From Candidatus Kaiserbacteria bacterium RIFOXYD1_FULL_42_15 (GTDB lineage: Bacteria; Patescibacteriota; Minisyncoccia; Phycocordibacterales; UBA918): DNA of 32,145 bases. This document shows positions 6,870-13,383 of the stretch, one piece after another (positions within the stretch are counted from its first letter, which is position 1; each line of letters starts with the position of its first letter). A program made the position numbers and the translations under genes. The notes below the pieces were generated by a model. That model made no database searches, was not told where the DNA came from, and worked only from the letters and a program-made list of their open reading frames with translations. Location: assembly GCA_001783565.1 (NCBI GenBank), contig MFMT01000042.1:29408-61552 (forward strand), read 5' to 3'.

Positions 6870-6898
6870 ATCATGACATGGGGTGTAATATATGTAAA
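6870..6898 (-). promoter_or_regulatory. Promoter of the cysteine desulfurase gene (leaderless)
   Basis: On the minus strand: TTTACA, 17 bases, then CATGAT with an extended-10 TGT in front. A start seven bases past the -10 box falls on the A of the ATG at 6863, so the mRNA would be leaderless. The region overlaps the divergent infB promoter. Confidence 0.6.
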
Positions 6899-6902
6899 TA
6901 TC

Positions 6903-6911
6903 TGCTATACT
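6903..6911 (+). promoter_or_regulatory. Extended -10 promoter of infB
   Basis: TGCTATACT is an extended -10 element. Transcription would start near 6918, giving a leader of about 48 bases to the ATG at 6966. The leader has no Shine-Dalgarno match. It lies in the 100-bp divergent gap with the cysteine desulfurase gene. Confidence 0.55.
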
Positions 6912-6965
6912 CGCAGGACTAATTTACCAACGTGGGCTGCCGTGGCATTTTTATATCAAATTACT

Positions 6966-8465
6966 ATGACAAAAAATACTAAAACCAACACTCCGAATAT
7001 GACCAAGCGACCACCAATTGTGGTGGTTATGGGTCATATTGACCATGGCAAATCAACTCTTTTAGACTTTATTCGAAAAAGCCATGTGGTTGATAGTGAG
7101 ACTGGAGGTATCACTCAACATCTTTCCGCCTATGTGGTACCACACACTACCAAAGATGGCACCAATGAATCAATCACCTTCCTAGACACTCCCGGACACG
7201 CCGCTTTCCAAAAAATGCGTCTTCGTGGTGCTGATGTGGCCGATATCGCCGTCTTAGTAGTGTCTGCCGAAGACGGAGTAAAACCCCAAACCCTTGAAGC
7301 CCTTGAATCTATTAAGCAGGCAGGCATTCCCTTTATTGTTGCCATTAATAAAATTGACAAACCAGGGGCTGACATTTCCAAAACCCAAGCCAGCCTAATT
7401 GAACACGAAATATATATTGAAGGTATGGGGGGAGATATTCCATGGGCCCCCATCTCAGCCAAGGTCGGTACTGGTGTCTCAGAATTGTTGGACTTAATTA
7501 TTCTAGCCGCCGATATGACCGAACTCAAAGGCGATCAGAATGCACCGGCCGAAGGGATTATCATTGAAGGAAAGCTGGACCAAAAAAGAGGCAGTACCGC
7601 CACTCTAATTATCACTAATGGGACCCTCAAGAGTGGTCAGTTCATTGTTTCTGGTACCAGTTTTGCTCCAGTGAGAATTATGGAAGATGCCACTGGCAAA
7701 ACTATAAAAGAAGCTACTCTTTCAACCCCAGTCGGGATTGTTGGTTGGAGTACTATCCCTAAAGCCGGAAGTCAGTTTTATACCGTAGGCAGTAAGAAAG
7801 AAGCCGAGGTGGCCATCTTAGCAACAATCGCTCCGATTGTAACAGACCATAAAAAAAGCGGACTTCCCACTATCCCAGTCCTTATCAAGGCGGACGTCCT
7901 CGGTACCCTAGACGCGATTGAGCATGAACTAAACGCCTTTAAGTCTGAGCGTATCAGTGTGCGCATTATTGATACTGGTGTCGGACCAATTTCCGAGAAT
8001 GACGTTCAGGCCGTCAGTGCCACAAAAGACGCCATCATTGTTGGATTTAATGTAAAAGTGGAAAGAGGAGCAGTTGACATGGCCGAACGTCTTGGGGTTG
8101 AAATAAATACTTTTGATATTATTTATGAACTGTCCGAGTGGCTCAATACCGCTCTTAAAAATCGCACCCCAAAAAAAGAAGAAAGTGTTATTACTGGTCA
8201 TGCTAAAGTATTGAAACATTTTAGCACCCAAAAATACATTCATGTTCTTGGTGGTCGGATTGAAGATGGCGTTCTCAAACTTGGGCAAAGTGTTCGTATT
8301 CTACGTCGCGAGATTGAAGTGGCTAAAGGCATGGTTAAGAATCTTCAACAACAAAAGTCTGATGTTAAGCAAGTGAACGATGGTGAATTTGGTATGCAGA
8401 TTTATTCTAAAAACGAAATCGCTCCCGGAGATATAGTTGAAGGTTTTGAAATTGTGGTTTCATAA
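6966..8465 (+). CDS. infB: Translation initiation factor IF-2 (short form)
   Basis: GTPase that brings initiator tRNA to the 30S subunit and promotes subunit joining. Seen: G1 GHIDHGKST (residues 23-31), G2 GGITQH, G3 DTPGHAAF, G4 NKID and G5 SAK; then beta-barrel domains II and IV and the IF-2 domain III between them. The ORF track starts at 6873, but that places the promoter inside the gene. The ATG at 6966 (MTKNTKTN) is preferred because it follows the extended -10 box and leaves only about 20 residues before the G1 region; an ATG at 6999 is also possible. The 499-residue protein lacks the long N-terminal region of E. coli IF-2 (890 residues). rbfA follows after one base. Confidence 0.95.
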   Translation: MTKNTKTNTPNMTKRPPIVVVMGHIDHGKSTLLDFIRKSHVVDSETGGITQHLSAYVVPHTTKDGTNESITFLDTPGHAAFQKMRLRGADVADIAVLVVSAEDGVKPQTLEALESIKQAGIPFIVAINKIDKPGADISKTQASLIEHEIYIEGMGGDIPWAPISAKVGTGVSELLDLIILAADMTELKGDQNAPAEGIIIEGKLDQKRGSTATLIITNGTLKSGQFIVSGTSFAPVRIMEDATGKTIKEATLSTPVGIVGWSTIPKAGSQFYTVGSKKEAEVAILATIAPIVTDHKKSGLPTIPVLIKADVLGTLDAIEHELNAFKSERISVRIIDTGVGPISENDVQAVSATKDAIIVGFNVKVERGAVDMAERLGVEINTFDIIYELSEWLNTALKNRTPKKEESVITGHAKVLKHFSTQKYIHVLGGRIEDGVLKLGQSVRILRREIEVAKGMVKNLQQQKSDVKQVNDGEFGMQIYSKNEIAPGDIVEGFEIVVS

Positions 8466-8466
8466 T

Positions 8467-8847
8467 ATGGAAATAAAACCCATTACTTTTGATAGACATG
8501 ACCGAGCGGCTTCTTTAATTAAAGAAATAGTAGCCACCTTCATTCAACAAGAGGCAAATCCCAATCCTCTTATTACCGTAACTCACGTTACTGTTTCTCC
8601 AGATTATCGAAAAGTGACAGTGTTTTTTACCACCATCCCTGACGGTCGCGAAGAAGATGCTTTAATTTTCCTCAAGCGCAGTGCTAATGAGATGCGCGGA
8701 TTTGTGAAGAAAAAAAGTAGTTTAAGAATTATTCCCCACTTGGAATTCTCAATAGACTACGGCGAACGACATCGCCAACACATCGATGAGATTGCCCACG
8801 AGATTGAGCACAGTGATGCCGACACCCCTACAGAACCAACCACCTAG
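8467..8847 (+). CDS. rbfA: Ribosome-binding factor A
   Basis: Small KH-fold protein that binds the immature 30S subunit and helps 16S rRNA 5'-end maturation. The region VTHVTVSPDYRKVTVFFTT is the central strand-helix-strand of the family, and LRIIPHLEFSIDYGERHRQHIDEI is its C-terminal block with the usual PxLxFxxD pattern. The track starts at 8437 inside infB; the ATG at 8467 (MEIKPITFDRHDRAASLIKEI) gives the normal N-terminus, with a one-base gap after the infB stop. The length is then 126 residues, normal for the family. infB-rbfA is a classic operon order. The stop codon lies inside a long hairpin. Confidence 0.92.
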   Translation: MEIKPITFDRHDRAASLIKEIVATFIQQEANPNPLITVTHVTVSPDYRKVTVFFTTIPDGREEDALIFLKRSANEMRGFVKKKSSLRIIPHLEFSIDYGERHRQHIDEIAHEIEHSDADTPTEPTT

Positions 8848-8873
8848 GACATCCGATGTCCTAGGTGGTTGGT
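8835..8873 (+). terminator. Perfect hairpin at the end of rbfA
   Basis: An 18-bp perfect stem (accaaccacctaggacat and its complement) closes on a 3-base loop ccg. The rbfA stop codon TAG (8845-8847) is inside the left arm. No U tract follows, so it is either an atypical terminator or an mRNA 3'-end-protecting hairpin. Confidence 0.6.
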
Positions 8874-8891
8874 TGTACAGCTTGATATCTT

Positions 8892-8920
8892 TTGTCTATA
8901 GCGACCAAAAATGCTAAAGT
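8892..8920 (+). promoter_or_regulatory. Promoter of tRNA-Cys
   Basis: TTGTCT, 17 bases, TAAAGT, with TGC just before the -10 box. The expected start near 8927 is a few bases before the tRNA. Confidence 0.7.
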
Positions 8921-8932
8921 AATACGCGACCA

Positions 8933-9005
8933 GTCCTGGTGGCGAAGTGGTTAACGCTACGGTTTGCAAAACCGTCATTCGTGGGTTCGACTCCCACCCA
9001 GGACT
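8933..9005 (+). tRNA. tRNA-Cys (anticodon GCA)
   Basis: Acceptor GTCCTGG pairs with CCAGGAC. The discriminator is T, as is standard for Cys. The anticodon arm ACGGT-TTGCAAA-ACCGT gives GCA at 8966-8968. T stem GTGGG/CCCAC with loop TTCGACT. CCA is not encoded; the next bases are CA. Confidence 0.96.
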
Positions 9006-9190
9006 CATTTATATAAAAACGTACATTCGTACGTTTTTATATAAATGAGTCCTGGGAGTTGTGTGCCTGCGCACACAACGTTGGGAATCGAACAGCGGAG
9101 TTATGTTTTCTCCTCTTCCCTAGAGGAGAAAACAGACGAGCTGCGTCCAGCGTTCTTATGAGCGTCAGCAAATTAGAAAAAGAGGGACGA
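9006..9190 (+). repeat. tRNA-tail element after tRNA-Cys (type II core)
   Basis: A perfect 15-bp hairpin (tatataaaaacgtac/gtacgtttttatata, 9010-9043) follows the tRNA. Then comes the reverse complement of the tRNA tail, aatgagtcctggga, split after GGGA by the hairpin gttgtgtgc/gcacacaac (9058-9080), continuing ttgggaatcgaac. A type II core follows (agcggagttatgt, hairpin ttttctcctct/agaggagaaaa, gacgagctgcgtcc ... ggac). No clear direct tail copy follows; gacgatttccacc at 9187-9199 may be a decayed one. Confidence 0.7.
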
Positions 9191-9245
9191 TTTCCACCAT
9201 AAAACAGAATCAAATTTGAAGTAAATCTAGAAAGGAGTTCCCCTT

Positions 9246-9329
9246 GCCGGGATGGTGTAATCGGTAGCCACGCAAGACTTAAAATTTTGTGGGCGCAAGC
9301 CCGTGCGGGTTCAAGTCCCGCTCCCGGCA
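9246..9329 (+). tRNA. tRNA-Leu (anticodon TAA)
   Basis: Acceptor GCCGGGA pairs with TCCCGGC, discriminator A. The anticodon arm CAAGA-CTTAAAA-TTTTG gives TAA at 9280-9282, reading Leu UUR codons. Long variable arm (tgggcgcaagcccgt), class II. CCA is not encoded; the next bases are CA. Confidence 0.96.
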
Positions 9330-9478
9330 CAATGTAATAGTACGTCAGATTTTTATCTGGCGTACTATTACATTTGCCCCAGGGACTTGAAGAGGTTGCC
9401 TGCTAGATTATGAGCTAGCGAAATAATCTAGCGACAACCTGTACTGAACTCGTAGAGTTCAAGTCCCGCTCCCGGCAC
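9330..9478 (+). repeat. tRNA-tail element 1 after tRNA-Leu(TAA) (type I core)
   Basis: A long hairpin aatgtaatagtacg/cgtactattacatt (9331-9374) is followed by a partial inverted tail (agggacttgaa), a type I core (aggttgc, hairpin gctagattat/ataatctagc, gacaacct, gtactgaactcgtagagttc) and a direct tail copy at 9457-9478 identical to the tRNA tail (gttcaagtcccgctcccggc). Confidence 0.8.
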
Positions 9479-9674
9479 AAATTAAAAACTATCATTCTTG
9501 AGAGTTTTTAATTTGTGCCGGGAAGAAAGCAAACTGCTTTGCTTTCGGGCGGGACTTGAAAGGCGGAGCGACGTGAGTTTACGAACAAGCGAGCCAGGGT
9601 CGTGAGCGATATATTTTTAAGGAGTTCACGACTATAAAAATAATCGACTCCTGACCAAGTCCCGCTCCCGGCAC
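9479..9674 (+). repeat. tRNA-tail element 2 after tRNA-Leu(TAA) (type II core)
   Basis: A hairpin (aaattaaaaact/agtttttaattt) is followed by the inverted tail gtgccggga, a hairpin insert agaaagcaaa...tttgctttc, and the rest of the inverted tail (ggcgggacttgaa). Then a type II core: aggcggagcgacgtgag, a short hairpin, gcgagccagggtcgtgag, an A/T-rich stem, and ctgacc. A second tail copy (ccaagtcccgctcccggcac) lies at 9655-9674. Confidence 0.78.
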
Positions 9675-9702
9675 AAAGTATTATTAAGAATATATAGATA
9701 GG

Positions 9703-9731
9703 TTGTCTAATTTAAATTTATCTTGTACACT
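9703..9731 (+). promoter_or_regulatory. Promoter of tRNA-Lys
   Basis: TTGTCT, 17 bases, TACACT. The -35 box is the same as for tRNA-Cys. The start would be near 9738, 14 bases before the tRNA. Confidence 0.65.
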
Positions 9732-9751
9732 TTGCTCTACCAAATATATAT

Positions 9752-9824
9752 GCGCCCTTAGCTCAGTTGGTAGAGCAGCTCCCTCTTAAGGAGACGGTCC
9801 AAGGTTCGAATCCTTGAGGGCGCA
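9752..9824 (+). tRNA. tRNA-Lys (anticodon CTT)
   Basis: Acceptor GCGCCCT pairs with AGGGCGC, discriminator A. The anticodon loop CTCTTAA gives CTT at 9785-9787. D arm GCTCAGTTGGTAGAGC and T arm AAGGTTCGAATCCTT are canonical. The outermost pair of the anticodon stem is a G-A mismatch. CCA is not encoded; the next bases are CA. Confidence 0.95.
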
Positions 9825-9835
9825 CAAAGGTAAAG

Positions 9836-9872
9836 CAAAAACACTATCATAATATGATAGTGTTTTTGTTTT
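9836..9872 (+). terminator. Terminator after tRNA-Lys
   Basis: Inverted repeat caaaaacactatcat / atgatagtgtttttg followed by ttttaaaa. It shares aacactatcata with the TA-pair terminator. Confidence 0.75.
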
Positions 9873-9886
9873 AAAAACTGAACTGC

Positions 9887-10027
9887 TTCAGTTTTGTGCC
9901 TGTGTGCGAGACGGAGCGATGTTTTTCTGCCCCCTTAGGCAGGAAAATAAGTGAGTCGGGGTAGCGAGTGCTTAGTAAAATAAAGACAAAGTATTTATTT
10001 TGGTTAGCAACTCGTGACCACACAGAT
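9887..10027 (+). repeat. Type II core element downstream of tRNA-Lys
   Basis: Contains the type II signature: gacggagcgatgt, hairpin ttttctgcc/ggcaggaaaa, gtgagtcggggt, a stem gcgagtgctta/ttagcaactcg, and gtgacc. The outer flanks gcctgtgtg and cacacag are inverted repeats, but they are not a clear copy of the Lys tail. This unit may have been mutated or inserted in another target. Confidence 0.65.
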
Positions 10028-10055
10028 ACATCTATGTGCTATACATGACATGATT

Positions 10056-10083
10056 TTGTGACTAAATGATAATGTGTTACACT
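10056..10083 (+). promoter_or_regulatory. Promoter of tRNA-Leu(TAG)
   Basis: TTGTGA, 16 bases, TACACT. The -10 box is the same as for tRNA-Lys. The start would be near 10090, 18 bases before the tRNA. Confidence 0.6.
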
Positions 10084-10107
10084 CTGTCCACACGATTTTG
10101 TGTATCC

Positions 10108-10189
10108 GCGCGAGTGGCGTAATTGGTAGCCGCGTTAGTCTTAGGAACTAATGGAGCAATCCGTGGAGGTTCAAGTCCTCTCTCGCGCA
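10108..10189 (+). tRNA. tRNA-Leu (anticodon TAG)
   Basis: Acceptor GCGCGAG pairs with CTCGCGC, discriminator A. Anticodon arm TTAGT-CTTAGGA-ACTAA gives TAG at 10142-10144. Class II variable arm (tggagcaatccgt). CCA is not encoded; the next bases are CA. Confidence 0.96.
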
Positions 10190-10339
10190 CAAAAGAAAAA
10201 CCGTCCCGCAAGGGCGGTTTTTTGACTGCGCGAGAAGTAGTGTGTGGGACACACTACGGGAGGACTTGAAGAGGTTGCCAGCTCTTTTGAAAAAAGAGCG
10301 ACAACCTGTACTGAACTCGTAGAGTTCAAGTCCTCTCTC
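10190..10339 (+). repeat. tRNA-tail element after tRNA-Leu(TAG) (type I core)
   Basis: The terminator hairpin aaaaaccgtcccgcaagggcggtttttt is followed by the inverted tail tgcgcgaga, a hairpin insert gtagtgtgt/acacactac, and gaggacttgaa. A type I core follows that nearly matches the one behind tRNA-Leu(TAA): aggttgcc, hairpin agctcttttg/aaaaagagc, gacaacctgtactgaactcg. A direct tail copy, gttcaagtcctctctc (10324-10339), is then cut off where the yigZ promoter begins. Confidence 0.78.
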
Positions 10340-10350
10340 CACATTTCCTA

Positions 10351-10356
10351 TATAAT
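10351..10356 (+). promoter_or_regulatory. -10 box of the YigZ-family gene (leaderless)
   Basis: TATAAT ends seven bases before the ATG at 10363, so the start point coincides with the start codon. The tail copy of the preceding element lies where the -35 region would be. Confidence 0.65.
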
Positions 10357-10362
10357 AAACAA

Positions 10363-10785
10363 ATGGCTCAACAAAATACCCAATTTGATTTCGGTGATGG
10401 AAAGCAACCAACTTCCTCATTCACCCTCTATGAATACATCATTAGTGACCGCGGTAGCCGGTATTCAGCCAGTATTGGTTTTGTCACCGGGCGAGAAGAT
10501 ATAAAAAATTTTCTATCCAAACTAAAGACACTAAAAAAATACGCTAGAGCAGATCATCACAGCTGGGCAGCTCGTCTTTCACATGAGGGTACCATTTACG
10601 AAACCAAAAGTGACGATGGTGAGACTGGTGCCGGCATGGTCATACTCCGGATTATGCAAAAAAGGAACGTCACCAACTGCATCATCTCTGTCACTCGCTG
10701 GTTCGGTGGCATTAAATTAGAAGGAGACCGTTTCAAGCATATTCAAGACGCCACCATCTACGCCATTGACCACCTTGATCAATAG
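10363..10785 (+). CDS. YigZ/IMPACT-family protein (UPF0029)
   Basis: The core of the YigZ/IMPACT family is visible: SRYSASIGFVTGREDIKNFL, then ADHHSWAARL (the place of A-x-H-x-x-x-A), SDDGETGAGMVILRIM, and VTRWFGGIKLEGDRF (family: RyFGGxkLG). Length is 140, so it consists of the N-terminal domain only; E. coli YigZ (about 205) has an added C-terminal domain. The usual GTAG after SDDGEP is here GAGM. The family is linked to translation control in eukaryotes (IMPACT), but the bacterial role is not established. The start is set by the -10 box directly upstream. Confidence 0.85.
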   Translation: MAQQNTQFDFGDGKQPTSSFTLYEYIISDRGSRYSASIGFVTGREDIKNFLSKLKTLKKYARADHHSWAARLSHEGTIYETKSDDGETGAGMVILRIMQKRNVTNCIISVTRWFGGIKLEGDRFKHIQDATIYAIDHLDQ

Positions 10786-10817
10786 ATTTATATCGCGATT
10801 AATCGCGATATAAATCT
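10784..10817 (+). terminator. 34-bp perfect palindrome at the end of the YigZ-family gene
   Basis: agatttatatcgcgatt is followed directly by its reverse complement, overlapping the last two bases of the stop codon TAG. As RNA it would make a hairpin with an ATTAAT loop. The T run comes about 18 bases later (10834-10839), so it is an unconventional terminator. Confidence 0.55.
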
Positions 10818-10847
10818 TGATTCGTTGTTGTCACTTTTTTACAACAC

Positions 10848-11015
10848 CACGTCTTTGCGAGTGAGAAAGTCCAGTGGACTTTCGCAAGACCTTGCCAGCT
10901 CTTTTGTAAAAAGAGCGACAAGGTGTACAGTCCCTGTTAAGGGAAAGCGCGGCAATCCACGTCCATCATCGTGTTCGTCTTCGCGAGTCGCAACGTGGCG
11001 ATCCACTTCTTCACC
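10848..11015. repeat. Dispersed repeat carrying a type I core
   Basis: Left flank cgtctttgcgag, hairpin gagaaagtccagtggactttc, then gcaagaccttgcc, inner hairpin agctcttttgtaaaaagagc, gacaaggtgtacag and tccctgttaaggga (the type I core). The right flank is gcgcggcaatccacg, then another half repeat cttcgcgagtcgcaacgtggcgatcca. The same core that follows tRNA-Leu is thus seen inside the dispersed repeat. No gene is supported in 10818-11123. Confidence 0.78.
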
Positions 11016-11088
11016 TAAACCACAGCCGAGCGAAATCATAAATTGCTAAAATACCCTACAAAATAAGCCCAGAATACCGTCCTAAAAC

Positions 11089-11117
11089 TTGACTTCTGTC
11101 GTGATTTGTGCTAATAT
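11089..11117 (+). promoter_or_regulatory. Promoter of the SPFH operon
   Basis: TTGACT, 17 bases, TAATAT, with TGC just before the -10 box. The start near 11124 coincides with the beginning of the structured leader. Confidence 0.7.
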
Positions 11118-11127
11118 AATAGATGGA

Positions 11128-11245
11128 ATGGGCGGGTTGTACCCCACTTCTCCGTAGTCACACGAAAACGTGATGATTACCAGCAAGTTGGGCATCCCGC
11201 TCATAAATGAAACAGTCCGCGGGTGAGAAGCACATGCTTCCCCGC
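11128..11245 (+). promoter_or_regulatory. Structured 5' leader of the SPFH operon
   Basis: A 9-bp closing stem (atgggcggg at 11128-11136 with cccgctcat at 11196-11204) encloses about 59 bases containing a hairpin cacgaaaacgtg and a small ccagcaagttgg hairpin. A second hairpin follows (gcggg-tga-gaagc / gcttc-cccgc, 11219-11245), just before the ggaga Shine-Dalgarno site. It resembles a riboswitch-type or attenuator leader in layout. I do not recognise a known class. Confidence 0.5.
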
Positions 11246-11263
11246 TTTGACATGGAGAGAAAA

Positions 11264-12424
11264 ATGAAACGTGTAATCATTCTGGTGTTGATTCTGGCAT
11301 CTTTCTATATCATCCCGAAGTTCTATATCATCCCGAAGGCAGTAGGGTTTGTGTTGGCATTCACCTTGGGACTCGCTGCTTCTGCAGCAATTCTTTTGGG
11401 TATCGGTGCGTATGCTTCGTTACTATTCAAGAACGTACTCACCCACAACCCAGACAAACCGCACTACTGGCAACTTTTCGTAAAGGTTGACAAAAACCGG
11501 GCAGTTGCCATCAGCCGCGGAGATAGAGAGATTAGGGTTTTGTTTGGAAACCAACCACCCCTACCCTCTGACGCCCTCTGGGGTTTTTGGATGAAGTACA
11601 AGAAGATGGTCATGGAAAAACTTGGTCTCCATGTGATTTTCCCGTACTTCTGGGAACCAAAAACTATCCCTCTTCCTAGGTACAAGATTGACGAGGTCGA
11701 CGGAAAGATAAACTACCGAACCATCAAGAATGGGGAGGAGGGATTCTTTACGAATCACGTTCGTGTCGCCGACGAGGGGACTCCCTGGTACTACATTATA
11801 TCCGGGGCAGACGTCCAGACTATACCAGTGACGACAAAGGAGGTCGTTACCTACCGCATCAAGAAAGACGAACTAAGCGTAATTACTTCGCTCTATGGTG
11901 CTGAAACCTGGAATGTCGTATTGAGCAACGCCATCGGGTCGATGACCAGAAAGGTCCTCAGTCGAGATGCCACGATCGACATGATCGTGGGGTCGATTGG
12001 AAACGAGGTGTGGCCCGTAACTGTCAAGACTTCTTCTTCACAGGATACTGTCTACAGTGCTTTGGCGCAGCAAATTGAGCTTGAGCTCCAGCGCTATAAG
12101 CTCAAGAATGGCAAGAAACTTGCAGACATGGGGATCGAAATCCTCAAAGTGGACATTCTTGACTTCGAGCCCGAACTTACACCAGAAGAAAAACTGAAGC
12201 TCCACTCTGCCGTCCTGGCCATCCAAAATGCCAGGAAGACTGTCATCGAAGGCACGGCTACTGCCAACGCCCAAAAGGCACTGAAAGATGTCCACGCCCT
12301 CGGTGGCGGCGCTTCACCAGAAATCATCATGGCCGATGTCATGAAGAAATTTGCTGACGGAAAGGGTGGGGTGCTTGATCTCATTCTCACCGGCCTCGCA
12401 GCAAACCAACTTAAGGGGAAATAA
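11264..12424 (+). CDS. SPFH/band-7-like membrane protein
   Basis: Membrane-anchored protein of 386 residues with two N-terminal hydrophobic stretches (VIILVLILASFYII; AVGFVLAFTLGLAASAAILLGIGAYASLL). The middle has the order of an SPFH domain: GEEGFFTNHVRVADEG, strands around VTTKEVVTYRIKKDEL, and MGIEILKVDILDFEPELTPEE, then a helix rich in A/E/K (AVLAIQNARKTVIEGTATANAQKAL). Such proteins form membrane-associated rings. The track start at 11207 lies in the leader; the ATG at 11264 has GGAGA six bases upstream and is preferred. Near the N-terminus FYIIPK occurs twice because of an 18-bp tandem duplication (11303-11338). By eye the codons are more GC-rich than in neighbouring genes. The next gene starts one base after the stop. 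Confidence 0.7.
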   Translation: MKRVIILVLILASFYIIPKFYIIPKAVGFVLAFTLGLAASAAILLGIGAYASLLFKNVLTHNPDKPHYWQLFVKVDKNRAVAISRGDREIRVLFGNQPPLPSDALWGFWMKYKKMVMEKLGLHVIFPYFWEPKTIPLPRYKIDEVDGKINYRTIKNGEEGFFTNHVRVADEGTPWYYIISGADVQTIPVTTKEVVTYRIKKDELSVITSLYGAETWNVVLSNAIGSMTRKVLSRDATIDMIVGSIGNEVWPVTVKTSSSQDTVYSALAQQIELELQRYKLKNGKKLADMGIEILKVDILDFEPELTPEEKLKLHSAVLAIQNARKTVIEGTATANAQKALKDVHALGGGASPEIIMADVMKKFADGKGGVLDLILTGLAANQLKGK

Positions 12425-12425
12425 G

Positions 12426-13226
12426 ATGATGTATCTGTATGCGGTGCTGGCAGGGTTTGCTTCCCTGCTGGTATTGACACCGTCTGTTCTTCTTCTCCTT
12501 TGGTTTTCTTACAAGGTAAAGTCCAAAAGAGCACCCACCCCAGTACCTGTTGGTGTGGCCGGGGCAAGTACGACCACAACCACAACAACACCCGTACCGG
12601 CCAGAAAGGTGTCGACGTGGGTGAAGGCGCTGCTGGCGACAGTGCTGATGATTATATTGTTCTTTTGGGGCGGAGAAATTCTTTCCGCCCTGAAGGGCTG
12701 GGATTGGTCAACCACCAGCACTGGCAAATTCATCGAAGACAACGCCGGCTCCGGCTGGTCAAATCTTCTGTGGCTCTTTCTACTGGTGCCGCTCTACTTT
12801 CTTGTCGGACTTCCCAAAGGTCTGGCGAAGAATGCGGGGACGGTACTGAGCTGGGGAGTGGCCATCATTGGGATGATTGGACTGGTATGGTTCTTCACCC
12901 AAGACCCGCTACGGTGGTGGCATAACGACAATATTGTCAGGGTTGACCTCAACAGGGTCAATTCAGACACTGTGTCGATAAAACCCGACCAGACACTGAT
13001 TATTCTGGTTCGGCAAGCCACAGTCTACGGACGTGACTGCACCGGATACTTCATGCCGGCGCCGAAGTGGCGGGAGATGTATGACATGCATCAACCTGAA
13101 GATGTTCTTATATCATACACCAACCAGGGCCTGACGACCTATGTGTCCATTAAGGAACCCTACCGCACCATGCTACGCGATAGGGGGATGACTATGGACA
13201 TCTGGGTCTACAACCAAGGTTGCTAG
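12426..13226 (+). CDS. Multi-pass membrane protein of unknown function
   Basis: About 267 residues. Predicted by eye: a membrane helix near residues 3-27 (YLYAVLAGFASLLVLTPSVLLLLWF), a Thr/Pro-rich linker with seven Thr in a row, then helices around ALLATVLMIILFFWGG, LLWLFLLVPLYFLVGL and VLSWGVAIIGMIGLVWFF. A C-terminal soluble domain of about 95 residues follows (VDLNRVNSDTVSIKP ...). I do not recognise the family. The ATG at 12426 (or 12429) is one base after the SPFH stop and has aagggg upstream inside the previous gene, so the two are co-translated. The partner is probably functional with the SPFH ring, by analogy with SPFH/NfeD-type pairs, but no NfeD domain is visible. Confidence 0.65.
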   Translation: MMYLYAVLAGFASLLVLTPSVLLLLWFSYKVKSKRAPTPVPVGVAGASTTTTTTTPVPARKVSTWVKALLATVLMIILFFWGGEILSALKGWDWSTTSTGKFIEDNAGSGWSNLLWLFLLVPLYFLVGLPKGLAKNAGTVLSWGVAIIGMIGLVWFFTQDPLRWWHNDNIVRVDLNRVNSDTVSIKPDQTLIILVRQATVYGRDCTGYFMPAPKWREMYDMHQPEDVLISYTNQGLTTYVSIKEPYRTMLRDRGMTMDIWVYNQGC

Positions 13227-13257
13227 TCCCTTCGGTGGCCCGACACAGGACCACCAA

Positions 13258-13299
13258 CACCCCCGGCGGCGCGCAAGCGTTCGGCGGGGGTTTATTTTT
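13258..13299 (+). terminator. Terminator of the SPFH operon
   Basis: Strong GC-rich hairpin with outer arms cccccg/cgggggt and inner ggcgcgc/gcgttcgg, followed by tttattttta. Confidence 0.85.
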
Positions 13300-13383
13300 A
13301 TAAAATATGATTCAGAATTTAGCCAGGTTTAACCAAATTAAGGAGATTGCCATAAAGTTTATCACGGGATTAATAATCTCTTT

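Noticed and set aside
9037-9330. Minus-strand ORF with the peptide MPGAGLEPARACAHK
   Set aside because: It starts inside tRNA-Leu and runs through the tRNA-Cys element. Such peptides from tRNA antisense strands are common database artefacts.
12500-12925. Plus-strand ORF of 141 residues inside the membrane protein gene
   Set aside because: It is an out-of-frame shadow in a GC-rich gene; the longer frame has coupled translation and membrane helices.
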